Assembly (NCBI RefSeq): GCF_019976755.1
Contig: NZ_AP023442.1
Span: 186,001 to 250,000, forward strand
DNA: 64,000 bases
Direction of reading: 5' to 3'
From: Nostoc sp. MS1
GTDB lineage: Bacteria; Cyanobacteriota; Cyanobacteriia; Cyanobacteriales; Nostocaceae
Shown here: positions 51,806 to 61,942 of the stretch, piece by piece
Numbering within the stretch: position 1 is the first letter of the stretch
Layout of the letters: each line of letters opens with the position of its first letter
Notes under the pieces: model-generated
The model's database searches: none
What the model was told of the DNA's origin: nothing
What the model saw: only the letters and a program-made list of their open reading frames with translations
Made by a program: the position numbers and the translations under genes

Positions 51806-52579
51806 CTATAAATGCTGGGTGCTTATAGGATGATTATTACTATTATCGCTAGTCGTGAATTTTACTTCTCTTAAATTGGCTCCATTCAGTTTTGTCTCAT
51901 ATAGAATAGCTTCTTGCAAACTAGCTAAATATAAATTTGCTCCAGTCAAATTAGTTCTCGAAAGGTTTGCACCAGTTAGGTTTGCAGCACTGAGAATTGA
52001 ATATGATAAATTTGCCCCCGCTAAGTTTGCACCAGAAAGGTCGGCGGCGATGAGAACTGTCCCGCAGAGATTAGCTTGAGATAAGTTTGCGCCACAAAGG
52101 TTAATACGATAGAGATTAGCGTTTTCTAGGTTTGCTTCCCTGAGATTTGCTCCTCGGATGTCGATATGACACAAATCTAATTGTTGATTTTCTGTGTCAT
52201 GTTGGATATTTCTCCTTGCAATCACATCTAAAGCGCTTTGAATCAATAATGTTGAGCAACTATCTAACGGTGATGAAGAAGTGCTAGCAGCATGAGCATA
52301 TATAAACTTGCAGAGTATCTCCATAATTAGCCAGTGATATTGAGGATAATTATGAGCTATTTGCTCTAACTCATAAATAGTATTTAGCCTAGTTTTTCCT
52401 GTTCGATACTGTAAATGCTTGAGCAATGTTTTTAATCGTCGATTGCTGACCAGAGTATCTCCATAGGCGTTTATTTGTTTACAAGTTGAAAGTATTTCAC
52501 CGATAAATTCTACTATTTGGTTGTTGTATTGTATATTTTTGACGACTGTACGATAAATATTAACAATGCTATTTAGCAT
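51806..52579 (-). CDS. Pentapeptide-repeat protein
   Basis: 257 aa. The C-terminal half (about 135-245) is built from A(D/N)LxX pentapeptides (ANLREANLENANLYRINLCG, ANLAGANLSYSILSAANLTG), expected to form a right-handed quadrilateral beta-helix. The N-terminal ~130 residues are a helical domain of unknown type (VNIYRTVVKNIQYNNQIVEF). Its ATG lies only 3 bp from the IS copy at 52583, so the original upstream region, and perhaps the original start, was lost and transcription may come from the IS. Function unknown. Confidence 0.8.
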   Translation of the reverse strand: MLNSIVNIYRTVVKNIQYNNQIVEFIGEILSTCKQINAYGDTLVSNRRLKTLLKHLQYRTGKTRLNTIYELEQIAHNYPQYHWLIMEILCKFIYAHAASTSSSPLDSCSTLLIQSALDVIARRNIQHDTENQQLDLCHIDIRGANLREANLENANLYRINLCGANLSQANLCGTVLIAADLSGANLAGANLSYSILSAANLTGANLSRTNLTGANLYLASLQEAILYETKLNGANLREVKFTTSDNSNNHPISTQHL

Positions 52580-52582
52580 AAC

Positions 52583-53711
52583 AATACCTTAGCCAATTTA
52601 ATAGGGTTCAACACCTGTGGAAACGGGATGAATACGTCCTAAAGAAGTAAGCTTGGCAAAAATCTGATTTAATAAAATAGGCTCAGGGGTTTGAGGAAGC
52701 ATTTTTAAAATTTCATAGACATATCGAAAGCCACGATAATGAGCCTTAAGGTCAATAATGCCGGAATCGGGATTGTGGTGACGAAAATCAGCGAGAAGAT
52801 GGTGGGATAAATTAACCATGAAGAATGCTAGATTAGAAGCATTAGTCACTGCAGTTTGACCGAAGTTCATAAAGTCTTCCAATCCCCAAAATTGCTTGGC
52901 ATCACGGAAGTTAAACTCAATTTGAAAGCACAGGTTGTAGTAGTCAATTATTTTCTCAGATGACAATTTTAGGTCACTAGAAAATAGAATTACATGACTA
53001 CGAGCATTAGTGTTAAGATTGGTTTTTACCAAAATAACTATATTCAGTGCTTGGGAAAATTCCTTGTGAAGGAGAGTGCATTGATAAACATCAGTTTGGA
53101 TTTTATCCTCTATGCTGCTTTTACATAAATACTTGTCAGGTATGTTACGATAGTCAATCTTATCACCGTATTTACGACGAGAAAGTTTACTGGATTTAGG
53201 ATTTTCATAAGGGAAATATAACGCTGAATCATGGAGCAATTTAGAAATTATGTGCAACTTAACTTGCCGAACCATTTGTAAAGCATTATTGTTACCAAAG
53301 TGTCCATCTAATACTAAGTAAGCAAGGGGAATAAAATCACCTAATAGCTTGAAAAGCGAATTAATCATTTTCTGAATCCGTAGTAATTCAGATGTTAATA
53401 TTACCTCCGTTTTATTCTTGTTTTTACTGCCTTTTGGTCGCCCACGCCGACGTTTCTCTTGCGGTTTTATTTCTTTGATTGCTAATGGGCTACTTTTTTC
53501 TATATCACTCTTTATGACCTGTTCTATCTGAATCGGAAATGAGTGCTTTTGCTCAACACTTACTAATGACAATGTAAAAAAAGATAGTCCTAATATAGGT
53601 TTGTTGTACAGGCTAGAAAAAAATCTATCCAGCTCATAAGTTTGTTTCCCTGATTTACTTATTACAACTTCAGCCCTATCTCTTCATCCTCTTTTTTTGG
53701 CACAGGTATTG
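52583..53711 (-). mobile_element. IS4-family insertion sequence, internally deleted (1129 bp)
   Basis: Ends CAATACCTTAGCCAA (52583) and GGCACAGGTATTG (to 53711, two mismatches to the other copies). About 320 bp covering the first ~90 transposase codons are missing at a junction near 53675, where ACTTCA joins GCCCTATCTCTTC. No target duplication (CATAA before, GGATA after). The sequence is diverged from the other two copies, so it is an older member. Confidence 0.8.
52598..53668 (-). pseudogene. IS4-family transposase, N terminus deleted
   Basis: Open from an internal Met (53572) to the stop at 52598. It keeps the second Asp (YLVLDGHF) and the Y-x2-x-x3-E-x6-K region, but the signature reads YNLCFQIEFNFRDAK with Cys replacing the conserved Arg, and the first catalytic Asp region is missing. 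The product cannot be active. Confidence 0.8.
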
Positions 53712-54445
53712 GGATAGATATAATCTTTTACAAATTTTATCTACATCTGCCAACTCAGCCTTCCAGATAAATTAAATTTGCTTATGAGACATTAATGTTG
53801 CATATATGCTATACAATTTCCACCCGTAACTATATAGCAAATATGTTGTTAATGTCAAGCTATTTATTTAAGCATTAAATAACTCTGACTTTTCACGGGA
53901 TGTGGAAAAAGAGAAGTGGTTCGTGTAAATCATGACTTTGTTGGCGAATTGAGAAAGGCTTATGCTCTTGTTGTTAGTTCAGCAATGAAACGATTGAGAG
54001 CTTTAAGTGCCACTTTGTATCCAGCCGCTTGCTTACCTAACTTCAGATCCAATAAAATGTGATCGCGTTGTGCTTCAAGTGTTTCTAGCTGGGACAATAA
54101 GGTGGTTGACCTTTGAGAATGCCTTTCATTGGTTGAGTCCAGGGGAACTATTAAGCTCTGCACCTCTCAATTAGATCCGGACATACCCATTTCTGTGTAT
54201 CCGGCTCCCGATGTTCTTAACCCTCATTTGTCACTCTAAGCAGAGGAAAATAAAAAATCAGGGTGAGTCAGAAATATAAAAATTGGGGAAGTGAGCCTAT
54301 AAACGATAGATTGAAGTTTAGCAAACCCTAATGATAGTTGGGGAAGGCGATCACTTTTCTCGAACTTAGTTTTTTATAGCTTACTGCTACAGCTAAATTT
54401 GACTCTTGCACCAGGGGCAGATGGAAACAAATTGTGATTCTAATG
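53712..54445. other. Mostly gene-free region with one doubtful ORF (53960-54163, minus)
   Basis: The only frame of note is a 67-aa minus-strand ORF (MQSLIVPLDSTNERHSQRST, then SQLETLEAQRDHILLDLKLG), charged and coiled-coil-like, perhaps the tail of a lost gene. A symmetrical TCCGGACATACCCATTTCTG/TGTATCCGG stretch lies near 54176-54205. The rest is AT-rich with nothing recognised. Confidence 0.35.
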
Positions 54446-55369
54446 TTAAGGAGAGTTTACTTTTACATCATCACAGACAACGCGAAAACCAATATCTTCG
54501 TACTTATTTTTTGGGTTGCATCGATGACGGTAGGCAGACCGACACATAACAGAGTCAGAGTACCAAGAACCACCCCGTACTACCCGAAATTGATTGCTGT
54601 TTACCCAAGCAATGTTATCTGTTGGTGCATCGTCGTAGGTGTCATGCCAAGTATCGATACACCATTCCCAAACCTGACCGTGCATATCATGCAAACCGAA
54701 AGCATTAGCAGGGAAACTACCCACAGGACTTGTCTGCCCATTAAACTTTTGATTACTAGAAATATGTTTACGGCTATAGTTGGCTAATTGATTTGTTATT
54801 ATCTGCCCGAAGTAAAAAGATGTTTCTGTACCAGCACGGCAAGCATATTCCCATTCGGCTTCGCTAGGTAAACGATAGTTTCTGGTTGTTAATTTGGAAA
54901 GTCTAGCACAAAATTCATTGGCATCATACCAAGAAATCTGTTCTACAGGATGCTCATATCCTTTAAAAAAGGAGGGTCTAGAGATTAATGTTTTAGTCAC
55001 TGGAGGGGAAAAAACCGCAACTTGTTGCCATTGCTTTTGAGTAATTGCATTTTTACTCATAAAGAAAGATTGAATATTCACTTGATGTTGAGGACGTTCA
55101 TCATTTTTACTGTTTAATTCCTCGGCTGATGAACCCATCATGAAACTACCAGCAGGAATTTCTACCATTTCCAAGCTTACGTCACTAGCTAAAACTTCTT
55201 GAAAACTTTTAATCTCCGCATTTAAGGAAAATGAACGAAGATGTTTTTTAGCTTTTCCTTTAGTTTGATACACTATATTTTTTCGCTGGGATTTTATAAC
55301 CTGCACATTAGTTTCCATAGTTCTTACTTGAAACTCCACAGAAAAATAGCTATTTTGCAAATTACGCAT
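54446..55369 (-). CDS. FGE-sulfatase (SUMF1/EgtB-like) domain protein
   Basis: 307 aa. The FGE-type C-lectin-like domain covers about 70-300: EIPAGSFMMGSSAEEL, then VEQISWYDANEFCARL, YRLPSEAEWEYACRAGTE, DMHGQVWEWCIDTW, RVVRGGSW and YEDIGFRVVCDD. The Cys pair that oxidises sulfatase Cys in true FGE cannot be confirmed, so the substrate is unknown. In cyanobacteria these domains often occur in signalling or conflict-related proteins. METNVQVIKS at 55318 is an alternative start. A 5' remnant of another copy is at 18245-18345, also next to a RecD2-like gene. Confidence 0.85.
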   Translation of the reverse strand: MRNLQNSYFSVEFQVRTMETNVQVIKSQRKNIVYQTKGKAKKHLRSFSLNAEIKSFQEVLASDVSLEMVEIPAGSFMMGSSAEELNSKNDERPQHQVNIQSFFMSKNAITQKQWQQVAVFSPPVTKTLISRPSFFKGYEHPVEQISWYDANEFCARLSKLTTRNYRLPSEAEWEYACRAGTETSFYFGQIITNQLANYSRKHISSNQKFNGQTSPVGSFPANAFGLHDMHGQVWEWCIDTWHDTYDDAPTDNIAWVNSNQFRVVRGGSWYSDSVMCRSAYRHRCNPKNKYEDIGFRVVCDDVKVNSP

Positions 55370-55404
55370 TATGTGGATTAGACGTAAAAACCCTTGATTT
55401 ATCG

Positions 55405-55436
55405 TTGTAGAGATGTTGTATACAACGTCTCTACAA
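55405..55436. repeat. 32-bp near-perfect palindrome
   Basis: TTGTAGAGATGTTGTA (55405-55420) pairs with TACAACGTCTCTACAA (55421-55436) with one mismatch. This GTAGAGACGTTG-type palindrome is a known kind of interspersed repeat in Nostocales. The surrounding 55370-55656 holds no gene. Confidence 0.6.
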
Positions 55437-55656
55437 GACGTAGAATGCTCGATATTTTATTGATTTGAATAATTCACATCAGACGTAAATTACAAAAAGA
55501 AATACAAAAACACTATACATCTATTAACCCCACAATAACAGCCTAAACAATATGATCCCTCAATGATTTGTATAAGTGATTGCAGCAATATAATTTTGTA
55601 AATAATTTTGACTTTTCTAGGATTTAATTCTCTGAGGAAAGCGAATTATAGACGGC

Positions 55657-57903
55657 TCACCCAACTGGCTGTAACAACCTCTGCCACAACCTTGTGTAGC
55701 GCTGCTGGTCATCTGTGGTTCTCACAGCTAGAACGATCGCTTTCACCGAACCAACGACAATCGCTAATTTCCTCGCTCTTGTTAACCCTGTATAAAACAA
55801 ATTACGCGAAAGCATGACATAGTGCTGCATATATAAAGGAAGTATCACCACAGGGTACTCACTCCCCTGGCTTTTATGCGCTGAGATACTGAAGGCTAAA
55901 GTAATCTCATTCAAGTCAGCGTAGTCATAAACCACAGCCCGTCCACCATACTCAACCGTCACCTCTTGCTCCTCCGTATCAATATCAACGATAGTCCCCA
56001 AATCCCCGTTAAAAACCTCGCGGTCATAGTCATTCATCTGTTGTATAACGCGATCGCCCTCCCGCAGAATCATCCCGCCTCGGTTAATCTCCACCTTTCC
56101 GGGCGCAGGCGGATTGATCAGCTGCTGCAAAACAGCATTCAAATTCCGAGTACCCACCAACCCCCGCGACATCGGAGATAGCACTTGCACATCCGTAGCT
56201 GGATTAAAGCCCAGCCGGGGGATATACTCACCCACCAACTCGCATATAGCCTGTACCCCATGCTCTGGAGTGTGTCCGCCTCCGTGCCAGAGACAATCTG
56301 ACTGTGGATTATCTGAGATTGGTTCTATATTTGGATAATCTCCCTGGTTGATTTGGTGCGCTGCTGTCACAATCGCACTTTGTTGGGCTTGCCTAAATAC
56401 TTGCGTTAGCTTGACTACTGGCACTTGCAGCGAAGTAATCAAATCTGCCAGCACTTTACCAGGGCCAACAGATGGTAGTTGGTCAATATCACCGACTAAT
56501 AATAGTTGCGCTCCACCAGCCACAGCTTTCACCAGGGAATGTGCCAGAAACAGGTCGAGCATCGAAGCTTCATCAGCAATAATGGCACTAAAGGGTAGAG
56601 GATTTTCGTTATCTCGCTTGAAACCCATAGTCTTGGGGTCGAACTCCAGCAAGCGATGTATCGTCTTTGCCTCAAGCCCGGTCATCTCTGATAATCTCTG
56701 CGCTGCCCTTCCTGTTGGTGCAGCTAGGGCAATGTTTTTGCCCATCGCTTTCCACAAACTGACTATGGTATGGGTAGTAAAAGTTTTCCCAACGCCAGGG
56801 CCACCAGTCAGAACCATGACCGGAGAATAAGCCGCCATCTCCACCGCTTTCTGCTGTTGGGGCGATAGCTCAATCTTACGGCTGGACATGAAGCGGTCTA
56901 GCCATGCACGGACACGGGGGATATCTTGTTTGACTTGTTGGCGTAACCGCCGAGATATCAACTGTGCAAGGTTTTGTTCTGTGTGGAAGAAAGTTGGTTT
57001 GTAGCAGAGTAATAACTTCTCGCCGTAGCTGTCTCTCACGTATTCCCTAACCAACTCCTCCCTTGCGCCCATATCTTTGATAATGTCAGCGATCGCATCT
57101 TCGGTTGGCTGATGGTCATCTGTTGTTAGTAGTTTGATGACTTTTTCTATTAGTTCTGGCTGTGGCAAGTAACAATGACCATCCTCAGCAGCTTCACTCA
57201 ATGCGTGGATGATTCCGGCGCTGTAACGAAATTCTGAGCTTGAGGGTACGCCGAGATTTCGCGCAATCTTGTCGGCGGTGAGAAAGCCGATGCCGTAGAT
57301 GTCGGTCGCAAGCTGGTACGGGTTCGCGGTGACGGTGGCGATCGCTTTATCTTGGTATTGTTTATATATTTTTACGGCGTATGTTGTAGAAACGCCGTGG
57401 GTTTGCAGAAACACCATTACTTCCTTGATTGCCTTTTGCGTCTCCCAGGCATTCTTGATCAGCTTGATCCGCTTTTTGGCAATGCCTTGTACTTCGATGA
57501 GTCGGTCGATTTGGTTTTCGATGATATCCAGGGTTTCTAACCCGAAATGTGCAACTATGCGTCTTGCTGTAACTGGCCCGACTCCTTTGATTAGTCCACT
57601 GCCAAGATATTTCTCAATTCCAGTGAGTGTAGCGGGTTTAGTTTCGTGGTAGTTAGTGACATTAAATTGTGGGCCGTACTGTGGATGGTCTTTCCAGAAA
57701 CCAGTCAGTTGTAGTGTTTGCCCCGGCTGAATATTGGCGAAGCTACCGACGATGCTGGTGAGGTCGGTACTGCGGGAGCGAGTTAGACGTGCGACAGTGT
57801 AACCTGATTCCTCTGAGTGGAACGTCAGGCGCTCGACTACCCCAGTGATGGTTTCGTAGTGGGGTTGTGCTTGGGTTTGTTGTGCTGTGGGTAGAGTGGA
57901 CAT
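55657..57903 (-). CDS. recD2: RecD2-like DNA helicase (copy 2)
   Basis: 748 aa, same length as 18505-20751 and differing at only a few percent of residues. All helicase motifs are intact: LTGGPGVGKTFT, IIADEASMLD, GDIDQLPSVGPG, LTQVFRQAQQS and AFSISAHKSQGSEYPVV. Changes are scattered and conservative, with many synonymous ones, so both copies have been kept under selection for some time. It lies between the FGE-like and HAD-like genes on the same strand. Confidence 0.9.
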   Translation of the reverse strand: MSTLPTAQQTQAQPHYETITGVVERLTFHSEESGYTVARLTRSRSTDLTSIVGSFANIQPGQTLQLTGFWKDHPQYGPQFNVTNYHETKPATLTGIEKYLGSGLIKGVGPVTARRIVAHFGLETLDIIENQIDRLIEVQGIAKKRIKLIKNAWETQKAIKEVMVFLQTHGVSTTYAVKIYKQYQDKAIATVTANPYQLATDIYGIGFLTADKIARNLGVPSSSEFRYSAGIIHALSEAAEDGHCYLPQPELIEKVIKLLTTDDHQPTEDAIADIIKDMGAREELVREYVRDSYGEKLLLCYKPTFFHTEQNLAQLISRRLRQQVKQDIPRVRAWLDRFMSSRKIELSPQQQKAVEMAAYSPVMVLTGGPGVGKTFTTHTIVSLWKAMGKNIALAAPTGRAAQRLSEMTGLEAKTIHRLLEFDPKTMGFKRDNENPLPFSAIIADEASMLDLFLAHSLVKAVAGGAQLLLVGDIDQLPSVGPGKVLADLITSLQVPVVKLTQVFRQAQQSAIVTAAHQINQGDYPNIEPISDNPQSDCLWHGGGHTPEHGVQAICELVGEYIPRLGFNPATDVQVLSPMSRGLVGTRNLNAVLQQLINPPAPGKVEINRGGMILREGDRVIQQMNDYDREVFNGDLGTIVDIDTEEQEVTVEYGGRAVVYDYADLNEITLAFSISAHKSQGSEYPVVILPLYMQHYVMLSRNLFYTGLTRARKLAIVVGSVKAIVLAVRTTDDQQRYTRLWQRLLQPVG

Positions 57904-57985
57904 TGAGTGTTAAAAATGCCGCACATCATTATAAACTTATAGGTGATTTTATTTTAGTACATAAATACTATCTAATCTCCAAAAA

Positions 57986-58762
57986 TCATTTTTTAGCATT
58001 TTGAAAAAGTTTCAACAGTTTGCGAACTGCTGATATAACTAAGCCTTGGTCTTTTTCGATTTCTTCGTCTAAGAATGAGATTTTTTCTCCTAATTTAACT
58101 GTTGAATTAGTTGTTGAAGCAAGAATTTGACTTGATATTAGTCCTTTACTATCACTCAAATCAGTTGTTATATTTTCAGTCTTAACTTCTGTTGAATCCA
58201 CAAAAGGATATTTAATATGGTTCAACAATACTTCTCGATTCGCTCCATGAATATCTAAAGTGTCACATATTTGTTCAATGTTCCAGTAGCGGATTCCTTT
58301 CTTATGCCCTTTGCGCCACTGTTTAGGAGTTCCCGCAGTATCAATTATTTTCACTTTAGAATTATTTTGAGTCCAACTTAAAGTATCGTTCGTCAAACCA
58401 AATAAATCTTCAATCCAAACAATACGATACTGCCAGTCTCGACTATACCAGCGTACATCTAAATACTTACTACTAGCACCAGGAAAAAGCTTATGAGCTT
58501 TTTTTTCATCCTTATCGCAAGAATAAGCAACATCCCAAAGGCGTGTTTGTGACCACTTATTCCATGCTTGTGAAGACCATCCCCAAGAAGAAATCCATAC
58601 AGGATGAATCCAAGGGCAATTATCTATTACCTGCAAAAATTCTTTAGCTCCAGGGGTAGGAGTTCCTGTCTCACGCTTGTAAATCTGCTCTGGTGATTTT
58701 CCCTCTTCTTGTAACTCAATCACACCATTGATGTCAAGGAAAAGCATTATTGGTTCAGTCAT
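57986..58762 (-). CDS. HAD-like protein, 258 aa
   Basis: The N terminus (IMLFLDINGVIEL, about 4-16) resembles HAD motif I, but the second Asp of DxDGV is replaced by Asn (DINGV). ISSWG (about 57-61) fits motif II, and YRIVWIEDLFG a later acidic motif. The C-terminal ~80 residues are a separate charged tail. Loss of the second Asp suggests altered or absent phosphatase activity. It lies 82 bp upstream of the RecD2-like gene on the same strand. Confidence 0.6.
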   Translation of the reverse strand: MTEPIMLFLDINGVIELQEEGKSPEQIYKRETGTPTPGAKEFLQVIDNCPWIHPVWISSWGWSSQAWNKWSQTRLWDVAYSCDKDEKKAHKLFPGASSKYLDVRWYSRDWQYRIVWIEDLFGLTNDTLSWTQNNSKVKIIDTAGTPKQWRKGHKKGIRYWNIEQICDTLDIHGANREVLLNHIKYPFVDSTEVKTENITTDLSDSKGLISSQILASTTNSTVKLGEKISFLDEEIEKDQGLVISAVRKLLKLFQNAKK

Positions 58763-59279
58763 ATAATCATTTAATTATTAATTTTGTCTATATATATTAG
58801 ATTTGACTATTAACAGTAAAAATACAGTTAGTAATATTCGTTGTAAAAGCAATACTGTTATAGTACCCAACTGGAGCAATAAGTAACACAAGTTTAGTTT
58901 ATCAGTGAAATGCAAGCCAGAATACAACTCAACGCTATTAATAAACTTTAGATCAAGTCAGAGGAATATCAAGAGGTTGAGATGATTTAAGGGCAATCGC
59001 ATTTTAAGATAAGGTTTGTAATTTCAGTCTGGTGAGACGAGATTTATTAAAATTTAGAAGGGCAATTAGAAAAAGAAACATTGAAGTCATAAGTAATGAT
59101 ATTTGTGTTTGATAAAAAAGATAATAGATAAGGAAATTTTTTGATTTTGAAACTTGTACTAATTAGTTCTAGGCTTTTTTGCTTAAAAACCTTGCCTAAA
59201 GAAATTATTAGGCTACAATGGCTTACCGTCTGTTTGAGACAGTTTTGTTTCTTGCTTATAGTGTATTTTTATCCCCACT
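58763..59279. other. AT-rich gene-free region upstream of brxA
   Basis: About 517 bp with no convincing gene. It must contain the promoter of brxA and that of the minus-strand HAD-like gene. No clear ribosome binding site precedes the brxA ATG. Confidence 0.5.
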
Positions 59280-59882
59280 ATGATCGCTACAGCTTATGCT
59301 GCTCGTACTAACAATGCTTTTGTTCTGACTGAAACCGTGACAGTTGCTAAACTGATGCACCAAGGTTTAACCCAGAAGGATATTCGGCAACGGGTATTAG
59401 TAGAAGATTTATTTCAAATACGCTCCCAAGTATCTCGTGAGCGTGCGCTACAAAGTATACTTAAGCGCCTTCATCAAGTACCAGAGGCGTACATTACATT
59501 AGTAGCCACAGGCAATCCTGATATTCGCCGACTCACTATCCTATTTCTGATTTTGCGAGAACATCGCTTACTGCGTGAACTTATTGCCGAAGTCCTGCTG
59601 GACAAGTTGAAACGTTATGATTATGTACTGACACTTGCTGACTTGCGAACCTTCTTTGAAGGGAAGCGAGATCAGAATCCCACTGTAGCTGCATGGGCTG
59701 ATTCTACCTATAAAAAAGCTGCTAGCAATACTGTAAATGTATTGCTAAATGCGGGTTTGTTGCAGCCAACTTCACCACGAGGGAATTATCAAATTCGTGC
59801 TGTTCCAGTACCATCACCCCTTCGCCATCAACTTCTTGCTGATGGGTTAGGTCATTATTTGACTTTAATGCTTGATGTTTAA
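59280..59882 (+). CDS. brxA: BrxA-like BREX protein (DUF1819)
   Basis: 200 aa, the usual BrxA length. The N-terminal half is helical (ETVTVAKLMHQGLTQKDIRQ) and the middle has RLTILFLILREHRLLRELIA, then LTLADLRTFFEGKRDQNP and a winged-helix-like region (SNTVNVLLNAGLLQPTSPRG) as expected for DUF1819. BrxA is a small DNA-binding component of BREX phage defence. Here it is convergent with brxL, their ends overlapping by 4 bp, rather than leading the operon. Identification rests on family pattern plus the adjacent brxL and pglZ. Confidence 0.75.
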   Translation: MIATAYAARTNNAFVLTETVTVAKLMHQGLTQKDIRQRVLVEDLFQIRSQVSRERALQSILKRLHQVPEAYITLVATGNPDIRRLTILFLILREHRLLRELIAEVLLDKLKRYDYVLTLADLRTFFEGKRDQNPTVAAWADSTYKKAASNTVNVLLNAGLLQPTSPRGNYQIRAVPVPSPLRHQLLADGLGHYLTLMLDV

Positions 59883-61897
59883 TCGACGGCTAGGGCTTTA
59901 AATACTGCGTCTACTGGGTCAGCGTAAAAAGATGTTTGGAATTTAGCAAATAGCTCTGGTGGAACACTGGCTAAATCCACAGCGCTGGCCATTGGTAAAA
60001 GTATGCGTTTTGCTCCAGCATCAAAGGCTACTTGTAAGCTACCCGCTAAGTTGCTTACTGGAGTAATTGTACCGCCTAAAGTCATTTCACCAAATATAGC
60101 AAATTGTGTCTGGACACTCCGTTTCAGGGACGCAGAGCATAAAGAAACGAATAATGCTAATCCACTTTCTTCTGGTATCCCAGCCCCTTGTAAATCAATT
60201 AACTGTAGTAAAAAGTCCCAATTGCCAGGGTGAATACTACTACTAACTCGTTGAGCGTTAGCTTTGAAGTAATTCATGGCAATATTTAGACTATCTTTTA
60301 TCTTGCCAGTATTTGCTACGCCAGTACGTACTAACTTTCCACTACCGGGTATTGCTTGTAGTTCAAGTTTAAATGTGCTAATTATGCCACTATCTGCATT
60401 ACTGACAAAGTGTAAGTGACCAGGAGTTAGCACATCTTGAGTAATCAAGCTTGACCCGCCTTGTTCTGGGACTGAAACAAAATGCTCTTCTAAAGTTTCT
60501 AGGTCGATGTAGCTGAAATGTACATCGTAAAATTCCATACCGCCAATTTTTTTGAGCTGTTCCTTGACCCGTCGTCGCACCCGTAGTGCATAGACTAGGG
60601 CTTCACGTACATCTTCTTTACTAAATGAACCATCTGGAAAAAGCAGCTTTAGTAGACCAGATACAGTTTTGCGGACAGCTTGCACATCTCGTTGCTTGAG
60701 GTTATTGCCCAATCGAAACAAGGAGTCGATTGCATCAGCAAAACTGCGTTTCCGCATTTCCCGCAGCCACTCAGCTAAATAATCAACGATAAAACCGTAC
60801 TCGTTGGTAAAATTTTCTGGGCTAAACTTGGGAATTTCCCAACCAGGAATATAAGCATGAAAGCGGTCGAAAAAGGCAGTGTCAATCATGGCTTCGGGGA
60901 AAGGTGCAAGTAAGTGAGAGGTTTTCACCAAAGATTCCACGCTTTGATTAACGTTGCCCACAAAGACCATAGAAGCATTGGCACTAATCTCAGCCTTACC
61001 TCGTGCAAAGGAACCTGATGCCATGTAGTCTTTCATGATTTGCACACCATCATTATCATGAAAGCTAATGCCTGCGACTTCATCAAAGGCAACCACATCA
61101 AATAAACCTACCAGCCCCACACGACGGGTAGACATATTGTAGAAAAGGTTGGCTACTGTGGTTTTACCACCGGAAACAAGAATTGAGTTAGGGGAAACTT
61201 CTTTATAAATGTGGGATTTACCTGTGGAACGTGGGCCAAGTTCACAGCAGTTGTAGTTATTCTCGCAAAGGGGTACTATACGCGCTAGTAAATGCCACTT
61301 CACTTCTTCACTGAAGTTAGTGGGTTCTAGTCCTGTTGACCTAATTATTAAATCAATCCATTCATTGCGGGTAAAAGCTGGACGACCTGCGAACAGTTCT
61401 TCCATCTCCACGTTAGGCATTTGGATTGGTTTGAGGCTTCCCACGATGAATGGGCTGGGTTTTGTACCTGCTTCGTATTCAAGTTGTAGGATGCACCATA
61501 TACCACTGCCCAAAAGTTTTGGGTTGGGTTTGACGATTTCCGGGTCAATGACTATGCCCTTAATACCCAAGTTCGTTAAACTACCTTGGTAAATGTCATC
61601 CCTTTCATTGAGAGTTACTGTTACTTGGTCAATGATAGTGAATCGCCCCAATTCCCGAATTTTGGATTTAACTTGTTCTGCTTCATCGGGACGAACGTAA
61701 TTCTGAGCTAGGATGTTTTTTACACGAACAACACCCTCTTCAATAGTGGTTTCGTCATCGGTCGCGCAGTACATCCCCAACAGGTACTCAAGTACATAAA
61801 CAGGTACATTAGCACCTTCTTTGATACGTTTAGTTAGGTCTTTCCGTACTACTTTACCAGGGTAAACGCTGTTTAGCTTTTGGTTGAGGTCGTCCAT
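59879..61897 (-). CDS. brxL: BrxL, Lon-like AAA+ BREX protein
   Basis: 672 aa from ATG 61897 (MDDLNQKLNSVYPGK); an upstream TTG frame to 61921 is less likely. The AAA+ core has Walker A GPRSTGKS (221-228) and Walker B VVAFDEVA (268-275), then FVGNVNQSVESL (sensor 1). The C-terminal ~110 residues resemble a Lon protease domain (GIPEESGLALFVSL, FGEMTLGGTITPVSNLAGSL, GAKRILLP). In type 1 BREX it is an ATP-dependent effector or DNA-binding ring. It lies 45 bp downstream of pglZ on the same strand. Confidence 0.9.
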   Translation of the reverse strand: MDDLNQKLNSVYPGKVVRKDLTKRIKEGANVPVYVLEYLLGMYCATDDETTIEEGVVRVKNILAQNYVRPDEAEQVKSKIRELGRFTIIDQVTVTLNERDDIYQGSLTNLGIKGIVIDPEIVKPNPKLLGSGIWCILQLEYEAGTKPSPFIVGSLKPIQMPNVEMEELFAGRPAFTRNEWIDLIIRSTGLEPTNFSEEVKWHLLARIVPLCENNYNCCELGPRSTGKSHIYKEVSPNSILVSGGKTTVANLFYNMSTRRVGLVGLFDVVAFDEVAGISFHDNDGVQIMKDYMASGSFARGKAEISANASMVFVGNVNQSVESLVKTSHLLAPFPEAMIDTAFFDRFHAYIPGWEIPKFSPENFTNEYGFIVDYLAEWLREMRKRSFADAIDSLFRLGNNLKQRDVQAVRKTVSGLLKLLFPDGSFSKEDVREALVYALRVRRRVKEQLKKIGGMEFYDVHFSYIDLETLEEHFVSVPEQGGSSLITQDVLTPGHLHFVSNADSGIISTFKLELQAIPGSGKLVRTGVANTGKIKDSLNIAMNYFKANAQRVSSSIHPGNWDFLLQLIDLQGAGIPEESGLALFVSLCSASLKRSVQTQFAIFGEMTLGGTITPVSNLAGSLQVAFDAGAKRILLPMASAVDLASVPPELFAKFQTSFYADPVDAVFKALAVD

Positions 61898-61942
61898 TTT
61901 AGAACACGGGGCAGGGGGCAAGAGATTAGTATCAATATTGGC

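Noticed and set aside
51803..51831. ATCCTATAA/TTATAGGAT hairpin at the end of the pentapeptide gene as a terminator
   Set aside because: The stem overlaps the stop codon, is AT-rich and has no following T-run; too weak to call.
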